Below are positions 14,544-25,229 of a stretch of DNA of 64,000 nt, piece by piece. The position numbers were made by a program, and so were the translations under genes. Under the pieces are notes generated by a model that saw only the letters and a program-made list of their open reading frames with translations, made no database searches and was not told where the DNA came from. The stretch is taken from NCBI GenBank assembly GCA_037039925.1, contig JAXRKP010000344.1, positions 260,021 through 324,020 on the forward strand. The letters are read 5' to 3'. Within the stretch, counting starts at the first letter, position 1. Every line of letters starts with the position of its first letter. This stretch comes from Doris montereyensis. Its lineage: Eukaryota > Mollusca > Gastropoda > Nudibranchia > Dorididae.

Positions 14544-15567
14544 GAGCTAATTCTTCGGTTGAAAGGAATTTTTTGTTCTGAGGGAAAATTTATTGACTAC
14601 TATTGCTAGAGCCATGTCCGTCTACTTCTGATTTCCGGCAAAGGACATATTAGTTGAAAATAATCTGATGTCATGTCTTCGCACAAATGATTCGACTGAA
14701 CGAGTGAGAAATGCCGATACAGAGAGTTGTCGGGAGCGAATAGTTAAACAATAGGGAAGTCAGTACTGTTGGATGTCGAGTTTGGCAGCCAAAAATCTAT
14801 TACATGTCGGCAGTGAGTGAATTAAAAGTGTATTTTTTAAAACCTCTCCCGAATGCTCAGATGGAAAATAAAGATAACTTTTGGGTCGTTTTTCTCAAAA
14901 GCATAATTTTACCTTACCTTCCATCATTAGAATAAGATATTTTGAAAGTATATTATATGACTTACAGTCACCGAACTTTACACAAATAGTTCCGATACTT
15001 TTACTGAGGACTGTTTTTTCTTGTTTTGACTTTGATCACTAGTTTTCTTTGACATTTGTTATGTTTAATAGTATAAAGTTAAATTAATGTAAAGTTTACA
15101 AAACGTTGGTTTTTGTGTAGGAGTAGAAATACCAACCACTACCAGGGAGCCTACTTTGGACTAGTGATTGCTATTGCTACTCTTAAAAATTGTTTGCCTT
15201 TACCAGCCAGCACCAGTCTGTGCATGGCTGCAGCAGATGTCGTTGATAGTTTTTGAGTAATTCCTCTACAAAGCCGTGTGGAAATAACACAATGCATAGT
15301 AGTTTGACCAGATCACTGCCAAATGCCCGCAATGTAACCGTCATTGTGACTATGCCATGGCCAGGTAACATGACTGGCCAACACAGTGATTTCTTTCCAC
15401 TTGCGCACTTGCTTCGATCTAATCTTAATCTGGGTTTCCCCATTTCCGCTCATCCTTTTCAGCTGCCGTCTCCTCCTCCTCTCCCTAGCCTGCTATCTCT
15501 TCCTGCTACAGGCTGACTGCAATTTAGTGAAATTAGCATATATGTAGTGGCTACGCAGGTTAAGTAG
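14544..15567. other. 1.0 kb between the two direct repeats
   Basis: No protein family recognised. The only longer frames are 15,253-15,516 (plus) and 15,183-15,443 (minus), which overlap each other. Neither has visible motifs. The flanking repeats make this either a segmental duplication or an LTR-like small element. Confidence 0.4.
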
Positions 15568-15673
15568 CAAAACAATACTCCCCCACTTTCCATCATTGCA
15601 AATTTTTCTGCTTAATAGTTTAAACGTAGATTGTCTCATTTTTTAGTACGAGACATTGATAAAATAAATTGTA
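15568..15673 (+). repeat. Direct repeat, right copy
   Basis: Partner of 14,436-14,543 in the same orientation, 1132 bases downstream. Confidence 0.92.
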
Positions 15674-17603
15674 CAGTTGTGCAAATTGCACAAACCTGCT
15701 TGAAATTGAAACCTATGGGTTGATCAGGAAATCATGGTTAAGACTTAAGTTACTTTAAGACATCAACAGCCGTGATGATTCTTGTAACTAAAACTAAGTT
15801 TAAGATCTACAGATTAACATCCCTTACAACACAAAATATCTGATGCCTCTGAGCCAGAAAAAATAAATATTGAAGTGTTGACCGAGGAGGAAGTATTGGG
15901 GTAAGAAAATGTGTAAGGTTAATGGGGCAAACCAGTTCATTCTATGATGAACTACTTTGAACTTTGACCCCCTTTTGGTGTGGCAACACTCGGCTTTGCC
16001 CACTAAAACTGTAATTCAATTAAGATACTTAATTTTCTTTCATTCCTTTACTTTCATCATATTTCAATGGAAAATTAACTCATGAACACATGACAACAAG
16101 TTAATGTGTAAATGAAATAAACTTGCAAAATAAGGCCAAAGATTTATATATTATGATGTTTCTTCTCTTTTTTCAAGGAGTAAAATATACTGTAGTTCAA
16201 AGTCTAAAGTGCTTGAGAGCAAGTAGAGGATTTCCAGTAATTTCACTAGTTTAAACAAGGAAAAGACAGATTTTAGTATCACATCCCTGTCAAATAGACA
16301 AAAGAAAAATTGTTTTCTATTATATTTGTGGAAATAATCATACTGTAAAAATGAGAATGTCTGTAAATAAAAAGTTGAGCATGTTTTTCATATGCCTAGA
16401 TATATACATGAATGAAAAGCCTGATAGTGATACAGTTTCAGTGTTTTGCTACAGCTACAATAGTATGGTACTACAGTATTTATTTCTTGTAAGAAGAAAG
16501 AGGGCGGGGGGGGGGGGGGTTGGTTTACTATTTTACTTGCTTTGATTTTGATCAAACCCTGATCAAGATTTTTCACCCCTTTGATGACATTATTGACATG
16601 TATCTTGCCTTTTCTTGAGCTTATTATGTTTCTTTGACATAATAATATTAATATGCTGTTCTTCTGTTTGTATTTGAGGAAAGTGAAATGTGCTTTATTA
16701 TTCATTAGATTAGGGCAAATATTGAGTAGCCTACATAGAGAGAGCGGGAGAGAGGGAGGGAGGATTACTGAAGAGGGCAGGAATTTTCAAATTCAAATGA
16801 TGAAGAGGAAAATGTGATCTATTCAGGGAGAGTAAAATAGTGGGAAAATACAGTGATAGTGATTACACTATTACAGGAAGTTGTGGGTGTGGCGGAATAA
16901 GATTTTGGTCTTTTAAGTCAGACTTTTCAAATGAACTTGAGTCTATGTATTTTCTGTTTGATTTATGTTATGTGGTAGCTTGTCATTAATCAAGTTCACT
17001 CTTATTTCATGTGGGGGGGGAAAAAGTGTGGCTTGTGTTAATGTCTTGCATTCTGATGATAAGAGTTTAGTTGATATTGCTCAAATTACTGCACATCTGT
17101 GAACTGTGAATACTTCAGCCCTTTTATAAAATGTTGTTCATTCATTTATTCTCCCCATTGATTTGTTCCTACATCCGTTCACATCCAGACTTTTGAGAAA
17201 ATGAGATTGAGATCTGCACTCTAATGTGTGTGTAAGTGTGTGAGTGTGTGTGTCAAAAGTGTGGTGAATAATAATAATTAATATGTGTGTGATGGAATAT
17301 TCAATGATTTAATTTATGTATTTGCTGATGGTTGACATCTTCACCGGAAAAGGGTTATTTTCAAGACTATCACTATCACTATCACTATCACAAGAGCGAC
17401 ATTGTTTTTTTGTTGTTGGCTTTTGTTTGGTGTTACCGGTAGTGTTGCGTATTGTTGTTTTTAAATATTGTTTTGGATTCTTGTGTAGTTTGTTTTGGGG
17501 TTTTATGTCTTGCTCTATTTGTTCATTTATTTATTGACAAAGAATGAAAATGGAAGGGAAACAGAATGGGTTTTGTTGGGGTTTGGGGGAGGGGGTGTGT
17601 GTC

Positions 17604-17605
<2 letters not shown>
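15674..17605. other. Intergenic DNA with simple repeats
   Basis: No gene seen. Contains a G-run at 16,504-16,520, a purine-rich GA stretch at 16,737-16,765, a GTGT-rich stretch at 17,225-17,255 and a short CACTAT repeat near 17,370-17,392. Confidence 0.5.

Positions 17606-17637
<32 letters not shown>
17606..17637. repeat. (GT)n microsatellite
   Basis: About 15 GT units. Confidence 0.9.
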
Positions 17638-17638
<1 letters not shown>

Positions 17639-17689
17639 AATCAGTATGATGATACAACGGGATCACAGACCAGCAATAGTTCATCTTTC

Positions 17690-17805
17690 TTCAGTAGTTT
17701 GGGCAGGACGTGGGCCACTTATCTTTTTATCTTGCTGTTTCCTCTCGATTCACCCGGAGATCACCGTACGTTGTGGAAGGGCTAAATTTCAATGGATTAA
17801 TGGAA
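17690..17805 (+). mobile_element. Interspersed repeat family 3, copy 3
   Basis: Carries TTATCTTGCTGTTTCCTCTC, ATTCACCCGGAGATCACCGT and GCTAAATTTCAAT, in the family-3 order. Confidence 0.65.
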
Positions 17806-17867
17806 AAAAGAAAACTCAAGGGAAAGGAGCTATATATATACATAGATATATAACTATAACAAAGACA

Positions 17868-18288
17868 CCCCCTGCTCCCATGCCCCACCACACTACCAGT
17901 TCCCCCTGCTCCCATGCCCCACCACACTACCAGTTCCCCCTGCTCCCATGCCCCACCACACTACCAATTCCCCTGCTCCCATGCCCCACCACACTACCAG
18001 TTCCCCCTGCTCCCATGCCCCACCACACTACCAGTTCCCCCTGCTCCCATGCCCCACCACACTACCAATTCCCCTGCTCCCATGCCCCACCACACTACCA
18101 GTTCCCCCTGCTCCCATGCCCCCACACACTACCAATTCCCCCTGCTCCCATGCCCCACCACACTACCAGTTCCCCCTGCTCCCATGCCCCACCACACTAC
18201 CAATTCCCCCTGCTCCCATGCCCCACCACACTACCAATTCCCCCTGCTCCCATGCCCCACCACACTACCAGTTCCCCCTGCTCCCACT
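17868..18288 (+). repeat. 34-bp C-rich minisatellite, about 12 copies
   Basis: The unit starts CCCCCTGCTCCCATGCCCCA and ends CCACACTACCAGTT. Copies differ mainly at AGTT versus AATT and by one C in the C5 run. Strand asymmetry is extreme (plus strand nearly G-free), so the minus strand of each unit carries G-runs of 4, 3 and 4-5. Three overlapping open frames exist only because the repeat lacks stop codons. It sits among family-3 copies. Confidence 0.95.
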
Positions 18289-18334
18289 CACTTCACCTTC
18301 CCTCACCTGTAGTGTGGGAGGTTGGCAGTGCCGC

Positions 18335-18475
18335 TTGTTGCTGGTAGGTCTTGCTTCTTTCCTTTCACTCTATCTTGTCATCTGGCATCTTTTAATTCAC
18401 CCTGAGATCATTACTTCATGTTATTATGGTGGACGGGGGAATTTCAGTCAGTCAAACAAACAAACAAACAAACAA
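18335..18475 (+). mobile_element. Interspersed repeat family 3, copy 4
   Basis: Reads GCTGGTAGGTCTTGCTTCTT, then CCTTTCACTCTATCTTGTCA, ATTCACCCTGAGATCATTAC and GGTGGACGGGGGAATTTCAG. Ends in a (CAAA)n tail at 18,452-18,476. Confidence 0.7.
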
Positions 18476-18594
18476 AAATAACCCCCTACCTGTAGCAAAG
18501 CTGGCAATGACTGATCTTCAAACTTCATGAGACAATTCAATAGGCATGGCTGTGCTAGTGCTAATGAGGGTTGGTTACTTAAAAACATAAGATC

Positions 18595-18712
18595 GCCTTT
18601 TTTAACTTTCACTCCTCAATCACCTTGCTATTTCCTCTTTAGTCGCCCTGAGATCACCGTATATGGTGGATAGGGGGGGGGTAAATTTCAATAAAACAAA
18701 CAAAAGATAGAA
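18595..18712 (+). mobile_element. Interspersed repeat family 3, copy 5
   Basis: Reads ACCTTGCTATTTCCTCTTTA, GTCGCCCTGAGATCACCGTA and TATGGTGGATAGGG, then GTAAATTTCAATAAAACAAA as the tail. Confidence 0.7.
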
Positions 18713-19414
18713 GTATGAAGAGTGAGGGGTGATTATATCTACTGTTTGACTTCAGTTGCAATACAATTATTATTACATTACAATTTATAGTTTTATCAGT
18801 CTAAGAACACGCCATCTAATAAAGTAATTTTCTACTGCCAGCACATGGCTTATGCTTACAAGTTGACCCCTCAACAGCATGCCTGGACTGGCTAACAACA
18901 TGATTTTTTAACAGTACAGACACCTAACTTATCAAAGCTGTCAAGATATAGAGATATATATTGGTATAATGATAATATTTGTTGTGTGTGTAGATTTCAA
19001 ATATGAGGGCATTTCTTCATTGTTTCATTTGAATTAGATGTGTAGACAGTAGATGGTCACGCCATGCCTCTCTCTCTCTCTCTCTCTCTCTCTCAGCGGT
19101 AATATTCAATACATAGGTGCTAATAGTAATACTAATTACTAAAACTATAAGCAAAGTCTCTTCACCTGCCTGCCAGATGGCAAGGTGTCAATCAAACAAT
19201 GGTCATCATTTAGCATAGACTATTATTACTATTAACAATTAAATTAACAGTAAATCTTACTCTACCTGCCAGACTGGGGTGTCACTTTGCACGAATGTTT
19301 GTAAGCAAAATGAATGATATTTTAAATTAGTCAAATTCAGTATTCTTAAATTATAAAAGGCCAATGTTTGTTTTATCATTAATACAAGTAGTTATACTTA
19401 TTGACTAATAGTAA
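18713..19414. other. Intergenic DNA, one (CT)n tract
   Basis: AT-rich, with a (CT)n microsatellite at 19,070-19,095. A TACCTGCC/AGATGGCAAGGTGTCA-like segment near 19,167-19,190 and a weaker echo near 19,266-19,285 suggest a small old duplication. Confidence 0.5.
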
Positions 19415-19446
19415 TAGTAGTTTTTCTTTCTTTATCAGTTTCTATT

Positions 19447-20031
19447 CTACCTTTCGGTGTATGGGTTCAGATGCCTGAGATGATCTTTCTCCAGGATGCC
19501 CTGTGCTGGCATTTTCTGTTTCCTTAAAAAAAAAGTTAAATTTCTATGCTTCAATGCCTCTTTTATATCTTCTTCCCACTTTCTCCGAGGTCTGCCTTTT
19601 GGCCTTTTACCTTGGGCTTTAGCAATGTATACTGATTTAGCTATTCTATTGTCTTTCATTCTGTTTACATGCCCAAACCATCTCAATTGATTTATTTCTA
19701 TCTTAGTCTTAGTTTTTATGCCATCTGCCTTGGTTTGATCTCTTATTGTTGTGTTTCTGATTTTGTCTCTTTTAGTTTTTCCTACTACTGTTCTTAGATA
19801 TTTCATTTCAGCTGCCTGTACCGGTACGTTACTGTCTTCTCTACTGTCTAAGGTCCAGATTTCACTGACATAGAGGAGAGTAGGACAAACTGTATTGTAT
19901 ACTGCCATTTTGTTTTTTGTTGACAATTCTTGATTACCTACAAATGCCTTTCCTAGATGATTATATATTGCACTTGCCTTTTTGATTCTCTGGCTGATTT
20001 CTTCTCTTAGTTTTCCCTCAGAGTTAATCAT
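19447..20031 (-). pseudogene. LINE ORF2 C-terminal fragment
   Basis: 194 codons with MINSEGKLREEISQRIKKA near the start (the post-RT thumb region), the segment LYVSEIWTLDSR, then LRWFGHVNRMKDNRIAKSVY and GKRPKGRPRRKWEEDIKEAL. The last two are a signature of the C-terminus of many APE-type LINE ORF2 proteins. Separated from the RT fragment by a frame break near 20,040-20,065. Confidence 0.88.
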
Positions 20032-20064
20032 TACTCCTAGGTAATTGTAGCTTTGAACTTGTTC

Positions 20065-20718
20065 TTAATTCTCCCTGCCCAATTTAAGATTTTGTGTTTT
20101 AGCTTCCCTAGTTACTAGCATTGTTTTGGTTTTCTTTGCATTTACTCTCATTCCTCTTTTATTTAGTTCATTGTTCATAATGTTGATATTGGACTGAAGG
20201 TCACTTTCTGATTTTCCAAACAGAACTAAATCATCGGCAAATGAAAGCATTGAAACATTTACTGGTTTGAGTTTCCACATACCTACATTCAATTTCTTTA
20301 TTTTTGAGGATACCTTTGCGACTGAATCCATAAATGTGATAAACAAAAGAGGACTTAAGACACAACCCTGTCTTACCCCTATATCTACATCAAATTCTAC
20401 AGATATGTTTCCAGCTACTCTCACTGCACATGTTGGTTTATTGTAAAAACTTTTAATGGCTTCTGTTAAATTTTGCTCTACATTGTGTTCTTTTAAGGAA
20501 TGCCATAGTTCATCCCTCCTTACAGTGTCAAATGCCTTTTCTAGATCTATAAAACACAGGTGCAAGTCAATATTTCTCTTAAGGAATTTTTCTATTATTT
20601 GTCTAATTGTAAATATGTGCTCTTGTACACTTCTTCCTGGTCTAAATCTGCTCTGGTGTTCTTCAAACTGATCCTCTACTCCTTTCCTTAGTCTCATTTC
20701 CAGTATCCTGGCATACAT
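20065..20718 (-). pseudogene. LINE reverse transcriptase core
   Basis: 217 codons of RT fingers and palm: SRFRPGRSVQEHIF (residues 23-36), FIDLEKAFDTV (56-66, first catalytic Asp), GVRQGCVLSPLLF (114-126) and FADDLVLFG (160-168, catalytic Asp pair intact). Although the active site is preserved in this fragment, it starts and ends at frame breaks. Confidence 0.93.
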
Positions 20719-20777
20719 TTTCCAGGAACGCTAAGTAGTGATATCCCTCTATAGTTTGAGCATTCCATAGTTGATCA

Positions 20778-21125
20778 TTATTTATGTATTGGTACTACCG
20801 TTCCCCTTTTCCAGTCGTTTGGCACCTGTTTAGACTTCCATGCTTGTTGGCATATTGCATGTAGAAGTTTGTCTGCCTCTCTCCCTTGGTTTTTAACCAT
20901 TTCTGGATAAACTTGATCTGCTCCTGGGGCTTTTCCTAATTTCGCTTTTCTTATAGCTTTTTGAAGTTCTTCCATTGGTATATCTACATCTTCAGCTGTC
21001 TCCTCTGGATTATTTGTTACTCCTACTAATTGATCTTTACTCCTTGTTTCATACGTTCTGGTGGGATTATGTAATAGGTGAAAATGGTTTCTCCATGTTT
21101 CCATGATTTGGCTGTCTTCTTTCAT
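20778..21125 (-). pseudogene. LINE RT N-terminal part
   Basis: Carries AIRKAKLGKAPGADQVYPEM and QVPNDWKRGTVVPIHK, the conserved entry to the LINE RT domain (the 'GKAPGxD' and 'PxxWxxGxxVPIxK' motifs). About 60 bases and a frame change separate it from the RT core. Confidence 0.88.
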
Positions 21126-21187
21126 TATTTCTTCTTTGGCATTCTTAATTTGTCATATTGGGCATGCTTTGGTCTTTCTCATGCTCT

Positions 21188-21527
21188 TCATTGCCCCCAG
21201 AACAGCTTCTGATTTCCTTGATAGGTTTCTTGAAGTCTTTGTCCAAACTCTTCCCATTGTTCCAGTTTTGCTTTCCTAACTTCCTCTTTGGCGTTAGTTC
21301 TTTTATTCACGTAATCTATCCTATCCTCTGGTCTCTTTGTTTGCAAGTATTTCTTCCAGGCATCCTTCTTTTTCTTTGATCTTAGTCTTGACATTCTCAT
21401 TCCACCATGTTGTTCTTTTCCTATCTCCTTTAATTTGTTTCCTACCACAGATCTCTTTACTACAACTGAGCAGTGTTTCTTTATTCATTTGCCACTTTAC
21501 TTCTATTATGCCATCATTCAGATCCAT
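21188..21527 (-). pseudogene. LINE ORF2 linker between endonuclease and RT
   Basis: Two overlapping frames share the family's Lys/Glu-rich linker (RTTWWNENVKTKIKEKEGCL in one, then NAKEEVRKAKLEQWEEFGQR in the other). They overlap at 21,321-21,448, so a frameshift lies within that stretch. Confidence 0.75.
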
Positions 21528-21844
21528 CTGTCTTTCAGTGATAAATCTTTTTATCCTAGATTGGTATACCTGTTTTACTACTGGTTTATTTAGTTCTTCT
21601 ATTTTGAGTTTAGTAGCTTTCTTCTCTTTTCTTTCCTTTTTTGTTTGTTTTCTTCAGTCAGTAATCTCATTTTGGCAAGCACTTCACTAAGTGATGATCA
21701 CTAAATATTTCTGTAAAAAGGAGCTGCTAACTATTATGTAGTCTATGATTGACTGTTTACACCTGTCTTCATTGTATATTTGTGGATATCTTCATGAGGA
21801 AAAAAAGGTGTTGGCTATTTTCATGTTATACTTTAGGCAAAAAT

Positions 21845-22348
21845 CTATTTTGGAGAAGTTGTTGTCTCTCCTTTACCTATTACTCCTGATGTTTCTACAT
21901 TGTTGCCTACTCTAGTGTTTAAATCTCCTAAAAGCATTAGTTCCTGTTTGAGTTTGAGATTCTCTGCAGCTATTTGTAAATCGTTTTCGAAGGTATCTTT
22001 TTTCTTCTTTAGTGGCATCTTGGTTTGGTCCATAAGCTATTAATAATTTAATTTCTCTTCCTTTCGGTTTAACATTGACCTCTAATAGCAGTGGGCTTAT
22101 AAATTTCCAGCTTTCTAGTAGCTTTTCATGCCTTTTATGCCCTAGGAGACCTACTATTCCTTGTCCTTTTTCTTTGTTTCTGTAATAGCCAAAATGTCTA
22201 CTTTGAATTTTTCCATTTCTTCAACTAATTCTAACTCTTTCCCCCATTTATTGTCCTCACATTCCATGTTCCAAAAATCAGTCCATGTACGTTTCCATTT
22301 TCGTCGTTGAAAGGTCAAGCCGGTTATATTGTATTTATTTCTCTGCAT
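21845..22348 (-). pseudogene. LINE APE-type endonuclease, broken
   Basis: N-terminal part (22,348-22,154) contains EKFKVDILAITETKKKDK, the first APE motif. A separate frame (22,033-21,845) contains LMLLGDLNTRVGNN, the GDxNxRVG motif. The intervening active-site region is disrupted. Confidence 0.85.
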
Positions 22349-22444
22349 CAGTTAGGTTTCGGACAAGCAGGGGATTAGCCCACTGTACCGTGGGTAGATG
22401 GTGGGGCTGCCTGCCACCTTGAGGCCCCCTACCAGGCCTTATTA

Positions 22445-22577
22445 ATTTCTGTCATGGTTAACTCCCTCAGCCTTTGGTCATTCAAGACCAGGCTACAAGG
22501 CAGCAGGTTGTTATTTTCTGTCAGGGTTAACTCTCTTAGCCTTTGGTCAGCCAAGACCGACCTGCAAGGCAGCAGGA
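22445..22577 (-). repeat. Two tandem copies of an about 68-bp unit
   Basis: ATTTCTGTCATGGTTAACTC at 22,445 recurs as ATTTTCTGTCAGGGTTAACT at 22,513. Both continue with GCCTTTGGTCA, CAAGACC and CAAGGCAGCAGG. Located just upstream of the LINE coding region in its own orientation, so possibly promoter or 5' UTR monomers. Confidence 0.75.
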
Positions 22578-23339
22578 GACTCGTGGAGGGCAGGATCATC
22601 TACTCCCTGTACAGGTGTTTACCTGTCCACTGCCCGGACTAATAGTAGTAATACATGTAATAGAGATGATTATTCTTCTCTGCTTTGAACAGCATAATGT
22701 AATCATTTGATACATTTTTATAAATAAATTCATACTTTGTTATACCTGTTGTGCAAGTGGCAACCTGGCTTTTTAAAGGGGCCAGTATGATAAACACCTA
22801 TAGCCAATATTAGGATAAGGAAAATGTTCAATGTGGGAAGTAAAGTACAGGTAGACCTACAAAACCTGGGAGAGGGGGGGGGGGTTAAATCTGACAATGC
22901 GATGCATACTACTTGTGAAACTGCTACTGTAGTACAATGTAGTAGTAGTAGTAGTACTTAGCCGTATCCATTGTGCCTTTGGATTTTTGTGGTGAGCGAT
23001 TGTCAACAGATCAGATAAAATGGAGCATTGAAATATGGTTTTGTAAAAGAAAACCTGGTTTATTAAAATCACAAATAAGGGAGGTAAATGTTGAATTTCT
23101 GCACCATGCTCAATTGAACTCACTTGTTAATCCCCACCATGCTCGATGAACTGTTTTAGTTGTCAACTGTGCAAGGGGTGGAGGAAGATGGGAGCATTGG
23201 TGGCAGGCAGGAGAAGGAAATGTGTAGGCAGGACTAGGACTTAGGAGATGCCTTCTTGATAAGGCTATGTTTCCACTGTATCCTTCACGTCAAGGCATGA
23301 TTCCCCCAAACTCTCAAAGTACAAGTAACAAGTACAAGG
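22578..23339. other. Intergenic DNA, shared short repeat
   Basis: No gene. Around 22,722-22,795 the sequence TTGTTATACCTGTTGTGCAA, GTGGCAAC and TTTTTAAAGGGG recurs in diverged form at 31,530-31,595, next to the end of the 28-bp array. Short TAG triplet run at 22,939-22,957. Confidence 0.5.
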
Positions 23340-23344
23340 CCGGG

Positions 23345-23495
23345 CATGGGGGTTGGCAGATCCTGCTGGTAGGTTCTGCTCATTTCCTTTCACTCTTTTA
23401 CTTATCTTTCATCTTGCTGTTTCCTCTTTCTTAATTCACTATGAGATTACCACTTTTGGTGGACAGGGTAAATTTCAATCAATCAATCAAAATCA
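23345..23495 (+). mobile_element. Interspersed repeat family 3, copy 6
   Basis: The clearest copy: TCCTGCTGGTAGGTTCTGCT, CATTTCCTTTCACTCTTTTA, TCATCTTGCTGTTTCCTCTT and GGTGGACAGGGTAAATTTCA, ending in a (ATCA)n tail. The tail repeat suggests a retroposed SINE-like 3' end. Confidence 0.7.
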
Positions 23496-23649
23496 AGGCT
23501 GGGCCTTTGATGTTGCCACTGCATCCAGCCTCTGCCGAGAAGCCTGGGGTGTGTTTTTGACCCGATCTGAAGACAAAATCAAACACACACACTGTGATGA
23601 CATGCACGCATGTCATGTCAAGTGTAGCTGGAGCTGACTTATACTTATA

Positions 23650-23828
23650 ATATGACTTGACTTAATTTCTGTGGGAGGTCTCCTGGCCGTTAGTATCAAT
23701 GACTCTCCTAGTTGAACTCCGTTCTTGTCTGTCTCTTGCCCTTGTAACCGTATCGTCGTATAGACTTAGTTGTGTCCAGTCTGTGATGTCAATCCATACT
23801 CCTTTTGGCCTTCCTTTCCTATTCTTGC
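23650..23828 (-). pseudogene. C-terminal fragment of a second LINE
   Basis: The minus strand reads RKGRPKGVWIDITDWTQLSL, then a TRARDRQERSSTRRV-like segment and a stop near 23,660. This is the 'GRPKxxWxDxIxDWT ... A.DR..WR' signature at the end of LINE ORF2 proteins. Only the last 50-60 codons remain: a 5'-truncated, dead copy from a different lineage than the 19-22 kb LINE. Confidence 0.75.
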
Positions 23829-24119
23829 ATTCATTTCAACAATGACCGACTTATAATATAATTGATTATAATTGTAATGTGTTTCTCCCACCATCTCAAT
23901 CTCAGAAAGTTTTAAAGCTGTCCAAAGAAATTTATTACAAATTGTAATTCTGTCTATGTTGCAGTTAATGGGTCAAACTCATAACGCATGCTTTCATTTC
24001 CATCAAGCTTTCAGGCCAATATACTTGGTCTCGCTCACATTCCAAACAAACACATACACAATGCAGGCTGCCCTGACCTATTTCCAAATATGAACCTATG
24101 TTGACACCCCCCCCCACCC

Positions 24120-24970
24120 AAGGCTTTCCAGTTGATCATGAACAGCGGACGATCAAGCAACCTTGATCACTGTGATCGAGCGCTGGGAAACTTTGATCCC
24201 TTGAACCTAGTCACAGCTATGTATTCGCACGATCACGTCAGCAAGCACAGTTATGATCATGGTCCTAAATGAATGCGGTGAGGGAAAGAGAGAGAGAGAG
24301 AAAGGGGTTGTGACTGGGGGGGACTGGACTGGGCCCAACAGCAGAGAAACACTACGACAAGTGTCCAAGAGGATGGACGGGTGGGGTAAACGTCCAGGCA
24401 CCGACTTAGAGGTTTTGACCAGGAATAAGTCCCTATTTCATGGTCCTTATTGCTCAATATTACAATAATTACATAGCTATTTCTAGACATGATTGAAATG
24501 ATACCCTGGCAAAGCCCCGCCACGTTTTTGATACTATCATCCCGCCCCGTCTTCCTGTCGTCACAGTCTAAAAACTTGGCTGACCACTGATCACAGCCAG
24601 GAGGATTCGAACAGGCATTTATTTGATAGTGGTATCGGTGGCGACAACTCTTTTAATTTTACTTTTAGTTTGGGATTAGACTGAATGTAATGTAGTCGAA
24701 TATTGGTGTGTTGAACTTAGTTGAAGGTATTGAGCAGATTTTCTAAACGAAAGTATCGATATGTGGCAGATGAGTTAGTTTCACCTTTAAACTGGGATTA
24801 TAAGGAATTAATGTAGTCTGAGAGTGAGACTGAGATTAATGTGTTGAAGGTATTGACAATGACATAAATTTGCTCGATGCTATGATCAGTGATCAACGAC
24901 ACAAGTCTATGATCACTGTTTGAGCATCGAATCTTTGATCAGGAAGCCATGATCATGAGCTATCAGTAAT
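24120..24970. repeat. GATC-rich bipartite region, possible degenerate foldback
   Basis: Two clusters dense in TGATCA/GATC words (24,134-24,262 and 24,878-24,962) bracket about 0.6 kb of ordinary sequence. The left cluster has GACGATCAAGCAACCTTGAT and CACTGTGATCGAGCGCTGGG; the right has TGATCAGTGATCAACG, ATGATCACTGTTTGAGCATC and CATGATCATGAGC. Several words recur inverted, but I could not align long arms. Confidence 0.4.
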
Positions 24971-25229
24971 TCTTTAGGCTCACCCAGGCCTATCCCCTCC
25001 AACCAAGGACATGAGTATAAATAAGGGTCAATAAGGTCAATAATTCTTCGTCTTCAGGCGAAAGAGATAAAGACTCGAATAGTAGTTAGTAGTACATGTG
25101 GATTAGGTCTAGCACTATGTCTACTTCTGACAGTGATATTGATCACGCTGCATTGTAGTTGTAGTAGCCAGTTGTAGTAGCCTATACTTCTTTGAAAGCC
25201 TGGTAGAATTCATGTCACTATCAGTGCAC

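Larger units (their letters stand above)
19415..22400 (-). mobile_element. Decayed non-LTR retrotransposon (LINE)
   Basis: Reading leftwards on the minus strand, the order is an APE-type endonuclease (about 22,350-21,845), reverse transcriptase (about 21,450-20,065) and a C-terminal region with the GHVNRM and KGRPRRKW motifs (20,031-19,447). The 3' end is a GAAA-rich tail near 19,420. The domain order is complete but the reading frame is broken at several points, so the copy is inactive. The motifs resemble RTE-like and related APE-LINEs; clade not certain. An about 68-bp duplicated unit upstream (22,445-22,577) could belong to its 5' UTR. Confidence 0.9.

Noticed and set aside
17544..18481. 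Pro/His/Cys-rich frames of 132-267 codons
   Set aside because: The 34-bp repeat lacks stop codons in several frames; three overlapping frames are equally open, so none is supported.
21337..21690. Plus-strand 117-codon hydrophobic frame
   Set aside because: Antisense shadow of the LINE ORF2 linker.
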